DNA of 64,000 bases, taken from contig NC_079978.1 in assembly GCF_029852145.1 (NCBI RefSeq), forward strand, positions 11,503,801 to 11,567,800, written 5' to 3'. Positions 42,733-55,367 of this stretch are shown here, in pieces. Position numbers and translations under genes: made by a program. This DNA is from Microplitis mediator (taxonomy: Eukaryota; Arthropoda; Insecta; Hymenoptera; Braconidae). The notes under the pieces were generated by a model that did not search any database, was not told the origin of the DNA, and worked only from the letters and a program-made list of their open reading frames with translations. Each line of letters begins with the position of its first letter. The first letter of the stretch is position 1.

Positions 42733-43419
42733 TCACGTCCATATTATTTTATTTGCGCATAGACTGATCCCATGGTCCATCATAAATCTCATTCCAAAGA
42801 TGATGTCGTCCAGCATTCTGTCGAATACTTCGAACCATGTGTTTATTTCGATGCCGTCTATTTCAAAAGTGACGAATATTTTTTTTAGACTTTGTATAGC
42901 TGAATTATCTGCTAATAAAAAGGAATTTTTTGTCGAATCAATTTTAGTTTTTATTATATTGTCTGGTATTTGATCTGCAACCTTGAGTGTCATGAAATTT
43001 CTACTCGCACCTGAGTCAAACAATGCCGTGCAATTTATTTTATTTATTTTTACACAACAAATAAAATATTTACTCACGTTTATTTGCATCTTACCACCTA
43101 GTGTCGCCCCTTCTGGTACAACAATGGTAATTCGGTCGACGTCTTCTTGATGACCCACAGGTACTTTCTGTTCACGTATGGGAGTTGGCACGATGTAATC
43201 ACCGCCGCAGCAATTTGTCAAATAGTTTCCCATGCCGGCACTCTCTAACTGGTTACAAATACTGGAATCACGCTCGTTATTTACGTCCGACTCCCTAGAT
43301 AGCTCATCACCGTCTGTCTCTTGCCCATTTGGGTGGTGACTGCATTTCCCCGCTCCCCTACAAATCGGTGCGTCAGGTGTTACGAGTGAGAGGAGTGCAA
43401 CCCCCTGAACCTGTTGCAC
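42733..43419 (-). pseudogene. Aspartic protease region of the decayed gypsy element
   Basis: The frame contains INCTALFDSGASRNFM (DSGA active site) and IIFGMRFMMDHG (flap-end pattern), typical of a retropepsin-like protease. The N-terminal half of the frame is linker. It is separated by frame change from RT. Confidence 0.65.
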
Positions 43420-43427
43420 TCGCGCTG

Positions 43428-44660
43428 CTAGTTTTTTATACGGCCACGAGTTTTCACTGTCTCTCCTATTTTCAGACAGTTTACGCAGATATTCACTCTC
43501 TCATTTCTGCAATCCCTGGATCTATGGCCTCCTGTTTCTCCACAATTCAGGCAGATGTAGATGTCTCCCACCGTTCTAGTCGATGATCTTGATGTGTTTG
43601 ATCCAGACCTTCTGTTACGATCTCTTGAATGAGATCTGTCTCTGTATTTTATTTTATTTTTATTGTCAAACACGACATTATTTTTTTTATCTTCATTTTT
43701 ATCGATTTGTGTCTTTTGTTCTGGAGACTCTCTTCTCGCTGGTTTCTTCAGATACCATTTTTTCTTGAAAAGGCGTTGTATTTTCCTCTCATCGTCCGAT
43801 TATGATTCTAAATCAGTTTGTGCTACTGAGTCTCTGGTGTTTTGTAGTCTCCGTATTGTCGATTTATTCACGTCTCTAGCTCTCTTTTTATCTGCTAGTC
43901 GTCTCTATGCTACTGCTATTGCTTCTGCTAGCTGAGTGTATGACGTTATTCTCGGCATTGTGATAAGTTCATTTTGCATTTCTGCCGTTAACTTGGGTAT
44001 TCGTATGTCTAGCTCACCTTCCAGGCCTAGATGTCTGTCTAATTCTTTAAACCTTGTTCTCATATTTCTGATGAATTCCTGGGTGTCCTCGTTTTTTCTC
44101 TGGTATGTATTAAACAGTTCTTGTAATACATCCGTGTCTTTCATCGTTTTACAGAACGTCACTCTGAATGATTTCTCCACTTCTTCCCAACTTGACCACA
44201 GGTCGCAGTTTTGTGTTATCCATTCTTCCTGATTTATGGCAATTTTTAATAATTCCAATCTGTCTTCAAAGTCCAATTTCTGTTCTACACAGACGTCTGT
44301 TATTTTTTTAATCCATTGCTTTGGCTACGAGGATTTCGTAAATTTTAACCCTTTCACCCTGATTAATGTTTCCATCAAATGAATTTTATCGGTTATTTTC
44401 TTCATTGAGTTGTCTCTGTAACTCTGAGACATAGTGTTGTATGCTGGGATATTTTGGTACTGGCTCTGATGATCCGGCCTGTACGTCTGGTATTGGTTCT
44501 GGTATTCTGGTCTATACGTCTGATACTGACTCTGATATTCCGGTCTATAAGTTTGATATTGGCTTTGATATTCTGGCCTCGGATATTGCTGTTGTGTTTG
44601 ATATTCTGGCTTGTAGCATTGTTGTTGTGTTTGCCGGTGTGATGGGTGTACTTATTATAT
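43428..44660 (-). pseudogene. gag: Gag of the decayed gypsy element, Gln/Tyr-rich N-terminus
   Basis: The N-terminal part (about 44640-44430) encodes a repeated decapeptide of the form RPEYQSQYQTY (about five units), low-complexity and prion-like. After MSQSYRDNS and one stop the capsid region follows (44276-43905; WEEVEKSFRVTF, YQRKNEDTQEFIRNMRTRFKEL). A nucleocapsid-like end (43673-43428) has the zinc knuckle CLNCGETGGHRSRDC and a second partial one. Broken by stops and frame changes. Confidence 0.65.
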
Positions 44661-44872
44661 TAATTTAGATTGTGGTCTCAATATAATAAGTGTCCCACAC
44701 ATGTGCAAAACTTAAGATCTTTTGCAAACCTGCCTAGCTGACGTCTGTAAAGCTAGCATTGTCATTTGAGTAGAATCGCACAATTCTTATTTATTAATTT
44801 AGTGCTAATTTAGTGCCAATTCAATGCCGGTGTACGGAATTTAGTGCTATATTTGGATCTGAGAAAATTGGT
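44661..44872. other. Leader-like spacer of the decayed gypsy element
   Basis: No gene. A 20-base segment around 44645-44665 (TACTTATTATAT) recurs inverted near 44680, giving a small stem. Confidence 0.3.
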
Positions 44873-45890
44873 ACAATGCTAGCTTCTCTGCAAGCTCTCC
44901 ATCTCGAGAGTATGCATTAAAAAAATTTTTAAACTTTTTTAATGCACGTACAATGCTAGATTGACGATCACCGAGCATGGGGCGGGCGAAATCAAGAGAT
45001 TGGAATCGCTGCGCACATTTTCGTCACAACAAGAATTAAGTGCTCATTAAGTGCTGTCGATTTAGCTCGAGAGTATGCATTAAAAAAATTTTTAAACGTA
45101 TTTAACTTACCTAACAATGCTAGCTCGGCGATCACCAAGCATAGAGTGGCCAGATTCAAAAGATTTGAATCGCCGTGCACATTTTTGTCACAAAGAGAAT
45201 TAAGACAAAAATTTTATAGATTTATTATATCTTATAATGCTTGCTTGACGATTACTAAGCAGAAAACAGTGGAAATCGAGGGATTTGATTCACTGCCTAC
45301 GTTTCGTTCGAAAATACGATTAAGTTCTCATTTAGTGCTGTCGATACAGTTGAAGAGTGTACATTAAATAAAGTTTTAAAGACTCATTATACCTTACAAT
45401 GCTAGCTCTACGATTTCTAAGTAAAAAGTAGATAGAATCAAGGGATGAAAATCGCTGTGTACTTATTGATCGCAAATAGAACTAAGCGCTCATCAAGTAC
45501 TGTCGATACAGCTAAAGCGTGTACATCAAATAAAGTTTTATAGACATATTATTCTTTACAACGCTAACTGGAGGTCTACCAAGCACAAAGCAACTAGATT
45601 GAAGGATTTGAGTCACTGCGCACTTTGTCGCTGTTAGGAGAGTTAAATGCTCATTACGTGCTGTCGATACAGCCGAATCGTTTTCGTTGAATTATATTCT
45701 CATGTATTTAATATGCTTTACAATTTTATTATACAGTCACCAAGTGTTGCTGACTACAATGTTCCGCACTATTTTTTTCAAAAAGTGTTAAGTACTAATT
45801 ACGTATTTCGTCGATGCAGCTAGAGGTTGATTATTAAATAAATTTTTTCCTTATATCTTTTATACTCTTCAATGCTACCTTAATACTGAA
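44873..45890 (-). repeat. Diverged ~160-bp tandem repeats
   Basis: The phrase ACAATGCTAGCT...GAT-ACCAAGCA recurs at about 44949, 45113, 45234, 45396, 45556, 45713 and 45870 (spacing mostly 157-164). Each unit also carries AAGTGCTGTCGATACAGCT and TACATTAAATAAAGTTTT. It lies just 5' (in sense) of the decayed gypsy gag and is probably its leader or LTR. Confidence 0.65.
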
Positions 45891-48330
45891 CCGTTAGACT
45901 ACAGAGGTTTTAATTATTAGGTACTCATATATCGCATTCAATGCGTAACTTTATTGCTGACATAGCTGACGAACGTTTAAAACAGTATATTGTCTAGTTA
46001 GGATACTAAGATAGCCTTTATGTGGCAAAGGCAATGTTTTCAGCACGAGTCCTAAGGTTACATACACATTCCGAAGGCCCTTATACGTGTCCCGGAGACG
46101 TGTGTTGATATCATTGCGCTTGCCGGATAAAGACAGTCTGAGTGTCGTACTATGCACTACATTTTATTTAACAATTGCCTGATTTACACGATTAATGACA
46201 ATCTGCGAAGCGATGTTTGTGGCTGCTTGGGGACACGGTGCACCCAGCAAATTACAACAAACCATCGGCTTTAAAATTCAGAATTTATATTTGATTGATT
46301 TAAAATTCACTCGGATGTTTTCATTACTAATTTCAATATTTATTAACAAAATAAATACAACACAACCACACGGTATAACCTACTTCCCACATGATGAAAT
46401 GAAGTAGCCATATTTAGTGTACTAGCTGTTTAATATGGATTTTCACAAAAACTTTAAGTCGTTCAATGAGTTCTTACGATGCTTAATAGATAGAGCTCAG
46501 TTAAAAATCTTGAGACGCGTGGTAAAATTTTATTTCACCACTCAGTTTTCACAACGCCGGTGAAAGCCGAGGACATCTATTTGGATTTTACTCAACTTCT
46601 TTGCACCGGTCGGTAAACAGCCGTTGAGGGTTCGCAACGCAGACGTCATAAAGCGTACAAATCAGGCCTGCGTTGAATAAAAAGATTTTCGGTTATTCAA
46701 GTTAGATTGAAGCTAATGGCTTCTTTATTTTCATGAAATAGTTTACTCTATGAACGGGTTGTTAAAAAATTTTATTTACATGGCCACTATCGATAGTAAT
46801 TTTATTCATATAATGCATACATTAATTAACGTAACGGGACCTAAGTCCGCCTCCGCCGACCGGAAGCCGATACCTCGCCCTTTTGGGCATACTCGCGTTG
46901 CGTGTGGTCCCTATCTTTGACACTACCATATATTATAAAAGCGAAATGTGAGCATAAGCTCACATTAACTTACCCATTAGGCATGCATTGCATGTGGGTG
47001 TCTCACCAACAGCCACCACGAGACCGACCGCATTTGGACCCATACACTCCTCCCATCTCTGGTCGAAGTGGGGCTTGTAATGGATCCCCCATGGTACTAG
47101 ACTTCAGCTCTGGTGAACTGCTTGCTTAGGTTTAGTGGTGGGGTGCGCAAGTTCTTTTCCAACCCATAAGGGCTACCTTCACTTAGGAATATAATCACCA
47201 AGATTTCAAACACGCCATTATAAACACATGCTCTCATCCATCACTCAGTGATCTCTAATCTGCGAGCTTTTTGTGGCCGCCATGATGTTTTGAGGCACAA
47301 AATGGCGGGGGTTACCCACTCGCCGAAATGCATACATTATGAAGGCTACTTTCGCCTCATAATTCAGTGTAACTCTCTTCTCATCAGTTTTTCTGTCGTC
47401 GTACAGAACCCATAAAGAATCGCGCCGCAAACAAACAGTCACATAGTACCCTATGGGTTTCCACTCCGTTTTTTTTTTTATTTTTATTTCTTCTGACTTT
47501 GCACAAAGTCGGCGGATAGTAGTGAACTAAGCCCACTAGGCTCATTCTCCTACTATCATTTGGACGTCGAAAGTGTTTTGGAATGTCTCTGAGTTTTTTT
47601 ATCACCGGTGCACCGTTTTTTGCATAGGGTTAAAAAATCACTAAATCCCCTGCAAATAAACATAGAATGTAGACATACATACTAAACCTATTTAAAAAAA
47701 TCATTTAATTTTTTTTTCTTTTCAAGCACACACATGTTAAAGTTTTTGTGGAACGTTTGTTAAGATATGAACTTTTAACATTAGCATGAAGTGCTCCCCG
47801 ATGGCAATTTTTTATTTCCCATTTAAATGACACGAGAAAATTATTTTTTTAAATTTGGAATTTCATAACTCACCGGATAATGAATGTACTAGAAAGTTCA
47901 ATACATTATTGTGTTGGAAATTGAAAACTGATAATTTTTGGGAACGTTAAATAATACTGAAATTTACCATGATTCAAAACTCTGTGTCAAATATCTTTTG
48001 AAAGAGTAAATTTATCGAAAAATTATAAAAGACCTTCCTTGTAGGGCAATAAGTTTCTAACATGACTCTGTATCGACCTTTCTAGTACAATAATTAGCCT
48101 ATGAGTTTTAAAATTCCTATTTTGAAAACAAAAATCCTCCGTCTAATTTAAGGGGAAAAGAAAAAATTGCAATGAGGGAGTACTTAATATTAATATCCAG
48201 GGCTTAAATTTTAACAGGTGTCTTCTTTTGTCTTACTGAAACCTTTAAGTATGGCTCTTTGAAAAAAAAAATAGTTAATTTTTTTGAATCGTATCAATTC
48301 ATATATACATTTATATCTATATGTGTATAT
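45891..48330. other. Unassigned interval
   Basis: No gene can be supported. Bases 46840-47240 are more GC-rich, and a minus-strand segment near 47280 has a good start context (ATCATGGCGGCC) with a short frame. It could be a decayed repeat or a first exon. The rest is AT-rich. Confidence 0.3.
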
Positions 48331-48436
48331 TAGGGTGATCCAAAAAATAACAAACTTTTTTTTTTTTCTTCCAAACAGGTTCAAAAGTTTCATTTAGATA
48401 AAAAAAGACGCCTGTGAAAATTAGAGCTCTTAATAG

Positions 48437-51316
48437 TCTAGTCGACAAGTTGAAAATGGTCCAAAATAGAGATACTGCTCTTAAAATTAGGTGCGATAGC
48501 TCATTGGATCCGGAATGACGCCTAGAAAAATGTCCTAAAAGTGTGTATTAGCACGTAAAAAATTGCAAAAGTTATAAACAATTAAAGACGAAAAAAAGAA
48601 GGCATTTCGTTTTTTGCCAATATTTCATAGACTATTAATATTTAAGAATTCTTACAAAAAGATTCTTAAAGAGGAGGAAATTTCCAATAAAAAACTCCGA
48701 CTCCCCGGATTTCTATCTCCATTATTTATAATTTTAATTTAACGCTGAAAATGGGTCTCCGCGCGACATTTTTAGGTTGCGCGCGCGGCGTCAAAAGCGA
48801 GTAGGACACATTAATTTATTTATTTGAGGTATTAAATATTTTTTTTTAAATTTGAAAAAATTATGGTGTATTCTGAACGCTTTAAATAATTTATTCCCGT
48901 TGGAAATTTGACTTAAAGTTAATTTTTCAACAAGTTGAACGATTGTTAACTAACGAAATTTTCTCGAACTTACGTCTTCATTATAAATGAAAAAAAATGT
49001 TTAAATAATCGTCGTATAAATTTTTCGCTTCGTGGAGCCTTTCTTACATACATACTCAACAAGATCACGCCATAAAAGTTTAAAAAATATCCATACTTTG
49101 TTTATAATAATTTTTCTACTTGAACAAAAACTAAAAAATCCAAGTAATGATGTTAAAAAAATTTTTTTTTTTCTTAATCATCATATTATCGTTTTTTTAT
49201 TGATACAAGATATTAATTGCATTGCAAAAAAAATTTTTTCCACTATTTGTTGATAAATTTTTTATAAACAAATTGATTAAGTCAATATTTTTTCAAAATT
49301 TTTTTTCACTAATTTATTACATAGCAAATATAATGATTTTTAAAAAAAAAATTTTTCCTTAATAACAATTTTTATTTGTTTATAATCGTTTTTTTCATAT
49401 TTCTATTATTTAAATAATTAGTTAAGTAATTATTTTGTATCTAAAAATCATAATTGACAGTCCTCTAGAAAGTAACAAAAAAAAATTTTTTTTTTATCAA
49501 CAATTCCATTGTTTATTAACTTACCAATTTGTTATAAACAAATTTTTAACTTTGTTATATTTTTTTTCTGAAACTTCTAAAAATAACAAAAACAACCACA
49601 TATAACAAAGTATAGAAAAAAATTTTTTTCAAATTTTTATTGTACTTTTAAAAAACACGTGCTACAAAAGTTGCAGCGGCTGCTTCATTTATCTACTAAA
49701 AAACTAATATAACGTTTAAACTATTAAGGATACGAAAATAAACATTCAGGACAATTTTATAAAGGATTAAACGATCTTTCAAATGAGCTATTAAAAAATT
49801 TTTTAGTCATTGCCAATCTATTATTATGCGTTTTTTAAAAAGTTAAATGCCGTTTTTTCTGTTTTACGGTTCTCTTACTAGTTAGAAACCACGAGACTTC
49901 AACAAACATCGAAAAAAATATTTGTTTTTATAAACAAATGCGCATAAAAAATTTTTTAATAGCTCATTTGAAAGATCGTTTAATCCTTTATAAAATTGTC
50001 CTGAATGTTTATTTTCGTATCCCTAATAGTTTAAACGTTATATTAGTTTTTTAGTAGATAAATGAAGCAGCCGCTGCAACTTTTGTAGCACGTGTTTTTT
50101 AAAAGTACAATAAAAAATTGAAAAAAATTTTTTTCTATACTTTGTTATATGTGGTTGTTTCTGTTATTTTTAGAAGTTTCAGAAAAAAAATATAACAAAG
50201 TTAAAAATTTGTTTATAACAAATTGGTAAGTTAATAAACAATGGAATTGTTGATAAAAAAAAAATTTTTTTTTGTTACTTTCTAGAGGACTGTCAATTAT
50301 GATTTTTAGATACAAAATAATTACTTAACTAATTATTTAAATAATAGAAATATGAAAAAAACGATTATAAACAAATAAAAATTGTTATTAAGGAAAAATT
50401 TTTTTTTTAAAAATCATTATATTTGCTATGTAATAAATTAGTGAAAAAAAATTTTGAAAAAATATTGACTTAATCAATTTGTTTATAAAAAATTTATCAA
50501 CAAATAGTGGAAAAAATTTTTTTTGCAATGCAATTAATATCTTGTATCAATAAAAAAACGATAATATGATGATTAAGAAAAAAAAAAATTTTTTTAACAT
50601 CATTACTTGGATTTTTTAGTTTTTGTTCAAGTAGAAAAATTATTATAAACAAAGTATGGATATTTTTTAAACTTTTATGGCGTGATCTTGTTGAGTATGT
50701 ATGTAAGAAAGGCTCCACGAAGCGAAAAATTTATACGACGATTATTTAAACATTTTTTTTCATTTATAATGAAGACGTAAGTTCGAGAAAATTTCGTTAG
50801 TTAACAATCGTTCAACTTGTTGAAAAATTAACTTTAAGTCAAATTTCCAACGGGAATAAATTATTTAAAGCGTTCAGAATACACCATAATTTTTTCAAAT
50901 TTAAAAAAAAATATTTAATACCTCAAATAAATAAATTAATGTGTCCTACTCGCTTTTGACGCCGCGCGCGCAACCTAAAAATGTCGCGCGGAGACCCATT
51001 TTCAGCGTTAAATTAAAATTATAAATAATGGAGATAGAAATCCGGGGAGTCGGAGTTTTTTATTGGAAATTTCCTCCTCTTTAAGAATCTTTTTGTAAGA
51101 ATTCTTAAATATTAATAGTCTATGAAATATTGGCAAAAAACGAAATGCCTTCTTTTTTTCGTCTTTAATTGTTTATAACTTTTGCAATTTTTTACGTGCT
51201 AATACACACTTTTAGGACATTTTTCTAGGCGTCATTCCGGATCCAATGAGCTATCGCACCTAATTTTAAGAGCAGTATCTCTATTTTGGACCATTTTCAA
51301 CTTGTCGACTAGACTA
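48437..51316 (+). repeat. Palindrome B1, arms of ~1.37 kb
   Basis: Arms 48437-49808 and 49947-51316 are inverted copies around a 138-base spacer. A meaningless 73-codon frame at 49032-49253 is repeated exactly at 50718-50497, so the arms are virtually identical there. Confidence 0.9.
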
Positions 51317-51320
51317 TAAT

Positions 51321-52137
51321 ATTAAAATTAAGAGGTTCCTCATCGCACTTTTCTATTTCCCATAAGAATAACATGGGGAAAATTTTTTTTACGTCTTCTG
51401 ATTTTTATAAGTAGCTAACGATGCGTCATAGGAATAAATGGCAGGCATAATTTTGTAGGGAATTGAATGCTCTACAAAAAAAGATTCTTACCATTTTTTG
51501 AGGAATCTATTTGTTCAAAAGTTATTTGAGGTTGAAGTCGAATTTATATTAAATTTTGAGATTTTCTACTTTTCCGGCGAAACTATCAGACTTATTACAA
51601 AATATCATCAGATCTTTTTTGTAGACAATTTTATTCCCTAAAAGTTATTTTCAATAAAGTTTTTCCGAATTCCGCATTGTTTTCTAGTTATTTTTATTTT
51701 AATGTCATGCTCATAAAAAAATAGTCTTCTGATCGATTTTAAGAGCATGACATTAAAATAAAAATAACTAGAAAACAATGCGGAATTCGAAAAAACTTTA
51801 TTGAAAATAACTTTTAGGAAATAAAATTGTCTACAAAAAAGATCTGATGATATTTTGTAATAAGTCTGATAGTTTCGCCGGAAAAGTAGAAAATCTCAAA
51901 ATTTAATATAAATTCGACTTCAACCTCAAATAACTTTTAAACAAATAGATTCCGCAAAAAATGATAAGAATCTTTTTTTGTAGAGCATTCAATTCCCTAC
52001 AAAAATATGCCTGTCAATTATTCCTATGACGCATCGTTAGCTACTTATAAAAATCAGAAGACGTAAAAAATATTTTTCCCATGTTATTCTTATGGAAAAT
52101 AGAAAAGTGCGATGAGGAACCTCTTAATGTTAATATT
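51321..52137 (+). repeat. Palindrome B2, arms of ~400 bases
   Basis: The mirror point is near 51728. The phrase GATCTGATGATATTTTGTAA and its complement lie on each side. Related palindromes occur at 60.9-62.4 kb and 63.0-64.0 kb. Confidence 0.85.
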
Positions 52138-52237
52138 AAGAGCTCTAATTTTTACAGGCGTCTTTTTTTATCTAAATGGAACTTTTAAACCTGTTTGGAA
52201 GAAAAAAAAAAAATTTGTTATTTTTTGGATCACCCTA

Positions 52238-52279
<42 letters not shown>

Positions 52280-53050
52280 ATGTATATATAAGTATATGCA
52301 CAACATTATTATACTTTATCATAACTTAGTGCACTTGGATATTATTGCAGTAGATTTGGGTTTAGAATCATTTTTTGAGATTTACATCATGATGATTTTC
52401 CGAAAATTCTCAAGAAATTATTTCTTTAAGTATACTTATTCGATTGGTCTCAACTTAGTTGTATTTTTTTCCTGGTTAACTCTTCATTTTTCGAACAAAT
52501 TCATAATAAAGTTTAAATCGTACGCAATCTCTCGGGAGAAAATTTCAAATGGTTCGTCTATTTCATGATCTTATTTTTATTCATAGTGCTGTTGTTTGTA
52601 CAAATTTTGGGATTAAAAATTCTGTATGGGCTCATTTTTTTTAGTTCTAATTCAAAAATTTTTTCCCAAAAAACTGTGTACGATCTAAGTTTTTATTCAA
52701 TTTTTTTCGACAGACAGCGCCTAATGAAAAAAATACATCTAAGTTTGGGTTTGTTGCTGAGGTAGAATTCAAGAAAGTAATTTTTAATAATCGTCAAAAA
52801 ATCGCAAATTTTCGATTCTTAAAACATTTCCCCAAAGCTAAATTTATTTCGAATTGGTTTGAGAATTTTGAAATCCTTTCTTTAAAGATCTTTGTTTACA
52901 TCTAAAATTATGAGTCAAATCACTGGTCAAACGCGTAATGTTTTATCGATATGCTATGGATAGGCCCTTATAAAATAATTGAATAACTAATTAATGATAG
53001 TATCATTCACATTTTTCGCTCCAACACTTTTCCACTTTAGTTAAATTACA
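52238..53050. other. AT-rich interval without gene
   Basis: Starts with a (TA)n run. Short ORFs at 52296-52765 are hydrophobic and AT-driven, and I do not consider them genes. Confidence 0.4.
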
Positions 53051-53491
53051 CTAACACATCTCGCTTTGTGCATACTGAATATAAATATCATCTTTAACAA
53101 TACCTATAATGACTTCTTCCGATGTTGTTTTCTCCTTGCAACCAATGCAATTGCATTGGTATTGTTTCAAAATATAGTTTTCAAATAAATGTTCAAAATT
53201 ATTGGATGCATCCTCAATTATTGAAATTACCGGCAGAGATATCGTGCGAAATAGGCATCCTTGAGGGCATTTCAATGTTTCTTTAAGACTCGGAAGAAAG
53301 CTAAATAATTTCGCTGCAAAGCTTCCGACTTCAGCCTCACAAGAAATCATATCAACTTCGTTTGCGGATCTCGATACATTGAAATACCTTGATAATATTT
53401 CAACCCGCTGCCGGTACATTCTAATGCTTAATTTATTTTTTACAGCATCAAGAACGAGTTGAAATAAATCATTCTCTTCTTCCACAGTCAT
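53051..53491 (-). pseudogene. Cys-rich gene fragment, unknown
   Basis: A 146-residue frame starts MTVEEENDLFQLVLDAV and contains Cys pairs (CPQGC; CNCIGC) in a plausible globular protein. I have seen similar Cys-containing text in uncharacterised arthropod repeat-associated genes but cannot name the family. It may be one exon of the same gene as 54570-55205, with a MITE between them. Confidence 0.4.
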
Positions 53492-53762
53492 CTGTCAATT
53501 AAATAGTCGTTAATTTTCTTATATGTTATTCAATATCAAATTTTTCATGAAAGGTTATTGGTACAGTAACTGAAAAGATATTAGCAATGATTTAAGTATT
53601 TTGAAGGAATTTAAGTGGAATTGGAAGACATGTATCTATAAGTATACATATATATTTACTTTGGAAATTTTTTGAAATTTTTACGAAACAAAGCTGCGTC
53701 TCTGTAATCTCTGTGTCTTTATTCAATTATTATTACTACTATCGTAAACAATAGTAATTATA

Positions 53763-54433
53763 CCCGACCGGACCTATTTTAGCATAAATCTACGGTAATT
53801 TACCGTATTTTACGATAAGTCTACCGTAAAAATTCGGTGGAAACCGTAATTTACGGTAATTTGTGGTATAATTGCCGTAAATTGGGAGGGGTTTGCGGCA
53901 TTTTACGGTATACCTACCATATTTTATGGTAGTTTACCGTAAATTCACGGTAGGTTCACTGTTATTTTCAATAAATGTTAGCCAAAGAAAAAAAAATTGA
54001 CAAAACACCTAGTCACTAGTGTCTTCTTTTATGTATGAGTCTTCCGCAAGATCATTTACCAAGAAATCGTCATGAATACTTGTGCATGACTTGCTCAAGG
54101 CATTGTACACAAGAGTATTGAAAATATTGTAGATACGGTTCAGTTGAAAAGTTTCTGGCGCATTCCTTGCACCAGTAACTTACGGCAGGTACTTAGGCAT
54201 GGCATGCTCAAGATCCGCTTAAGGCTCAAGGTCAACTTTGGGCCTTGAGCAGATCTCGAGCAGAAATCAATCGTAAACTATGGTAAATCCACCGTAACAT
54301 AGGGAAACCCACCGTAAATTACGATAAGTTGGTATTTTTACGGAAAATACGCCGTAAATTTACAGTACATCGGTATTTTACGGTGGATTTCCGTAATTTG
54401 CGGTAGATTTACCGTAATTTGGGTCCGTTTGGG
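53763..54433 (+). mobile_element. MITE made of TTTACGGTA-type repeats
   Basis: The ends CCCGACCGGACC and (inverted) CCCAAACGGACCC are flanked by TA. Both ends are filled with about twenty variants of TTTACGGTAAATTACCGT in both orientations; the centre (about 53970-54270) is unique. No coding. Confidence 0.65.
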
Positions 54434-54569
54434 TACTTTCGTAAAATATTTATGTAATTTTAATTTAACAAATAAATCTAATAAGAATATTTTTCCTATT
54501 ATAATTTTTTATACTAGTAGAAGTGCCTAAAAATAATTTATGCATCTATCTTATTACTATGGAATTATA

Positions 54570-54689
54570 TCAATATAACATTTTGTTATCTATCAAATCT
54601 ATCAAATCTTTATCACAACTATTATCATTAATATTATGATTATCATCATTATCATCACCATTATTATTATTATTATTATTACGATTATT

Positions 54690-54720
<31 letters not shown>

Positions 54721-55205
54721 CCATTATTATTATTATTGTTATTATTAGTATAGTTTTCATAACTGTTATAATTTTCATTATCAGTAATAATTTCCTTAAA
54801 ATTATGATCATTATTAGAAGCTTCATTAATGATATGATTATTTATAATATTTACTTCACAACTGCCACTAACATTATTGTTTTTATAACTAATATTTTTA
54901 TTTTTGTTAATATTACATTTGCTATTACTACAAGTTCGACATAACCGTCTCTGAGTGAACCCCTCTTCTTCACCGTCGATAGGAAGTGAGCATTGAATCA
55001 AAACGTGTACTGGCTTGTTACATATTATACAACAATGATTACCTGACGGTAAATCACCGGGTATACATGCTGGACACGGTTCTTTATCACAAATCACTTC
55101 GTTTGTGGTAGCTAAATGCTCTTCAATATTAGCATCTACCACAGTGATTCGTCCGATAAGGTATTTAATATGGTTCTCTACAGCCTTATCTGCTCTAAGA
55201 CCTTT
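54570..55205 (-). pseudogene. Zinc-binding-domain gene fragment with Asn/Asp runs
   Basis: The frame is open from about 55205 (KGLRADKAVENHIKYLIGR). It contains a zinc-ribbon-like array: CPAC, then GNHCCIICNKPVH, a Cys, then RRLCRTC. After the last Cys pair it degrades into Asn and Asp runs encoded by (ATT)n and (ATC)n microsatellites. The domain resembles C-terminal fingers of transposase-derived insect proteins, but I cannot name it. Probably a decayed gene or exon. Confidence 0.4.
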
Positions 55206-55367
55206 TTAGGTAGATTTTTTTAAAAATAGGTATTGTATTTGTCCTCATGGTCGATTTTTCAAGGAATTTTGTTACAACCTATCATAATTAGTTGAGTAGA
55301 GTTCGAAAATACCATTCGTTAAAAAATTTGTATGTATATGTATGTGTATATATATATATATATATAT

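Larger units (their letters stand above)
39938..44660 (-). mobile_element. Decayed Ty3/gypsy retrotransposon
   Basis: On the minus strand the order is gag (with CCHC), protease, RT, RNase H, integrase, with many stops and frameshifts. LTRs were not identified. No env is seen. The RT and Gag sequences differ clearly from the 9-31 kb element, so it is a separate family. Confidence 0.75.
48331..52237 (+). repeat. Foldback element B, nested giant palindrome
   Basis: The ends TAGGGTGATCC and GGATCACCCTA match inverted for about 100 bases (48331-48432 with 52136-52237). Inside lie two complete palindromes side by side: B1 (48437-51316) and B2 (51321-52137). It has no transposase. TA at each end suggests TA target choice. 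Confidence 0.85.

Noticed and set aside
49032..50718. Identical 73-codon ORFs as a conserved peptide gene
   Set aside because: They are mirror images in palindrome arms, AT-driven, with no coding character.
54602..54944. Ile/Met-rich ORFs on both strands
   Set aside because: They are other-frame readings of ATT/ATC microsatellites.
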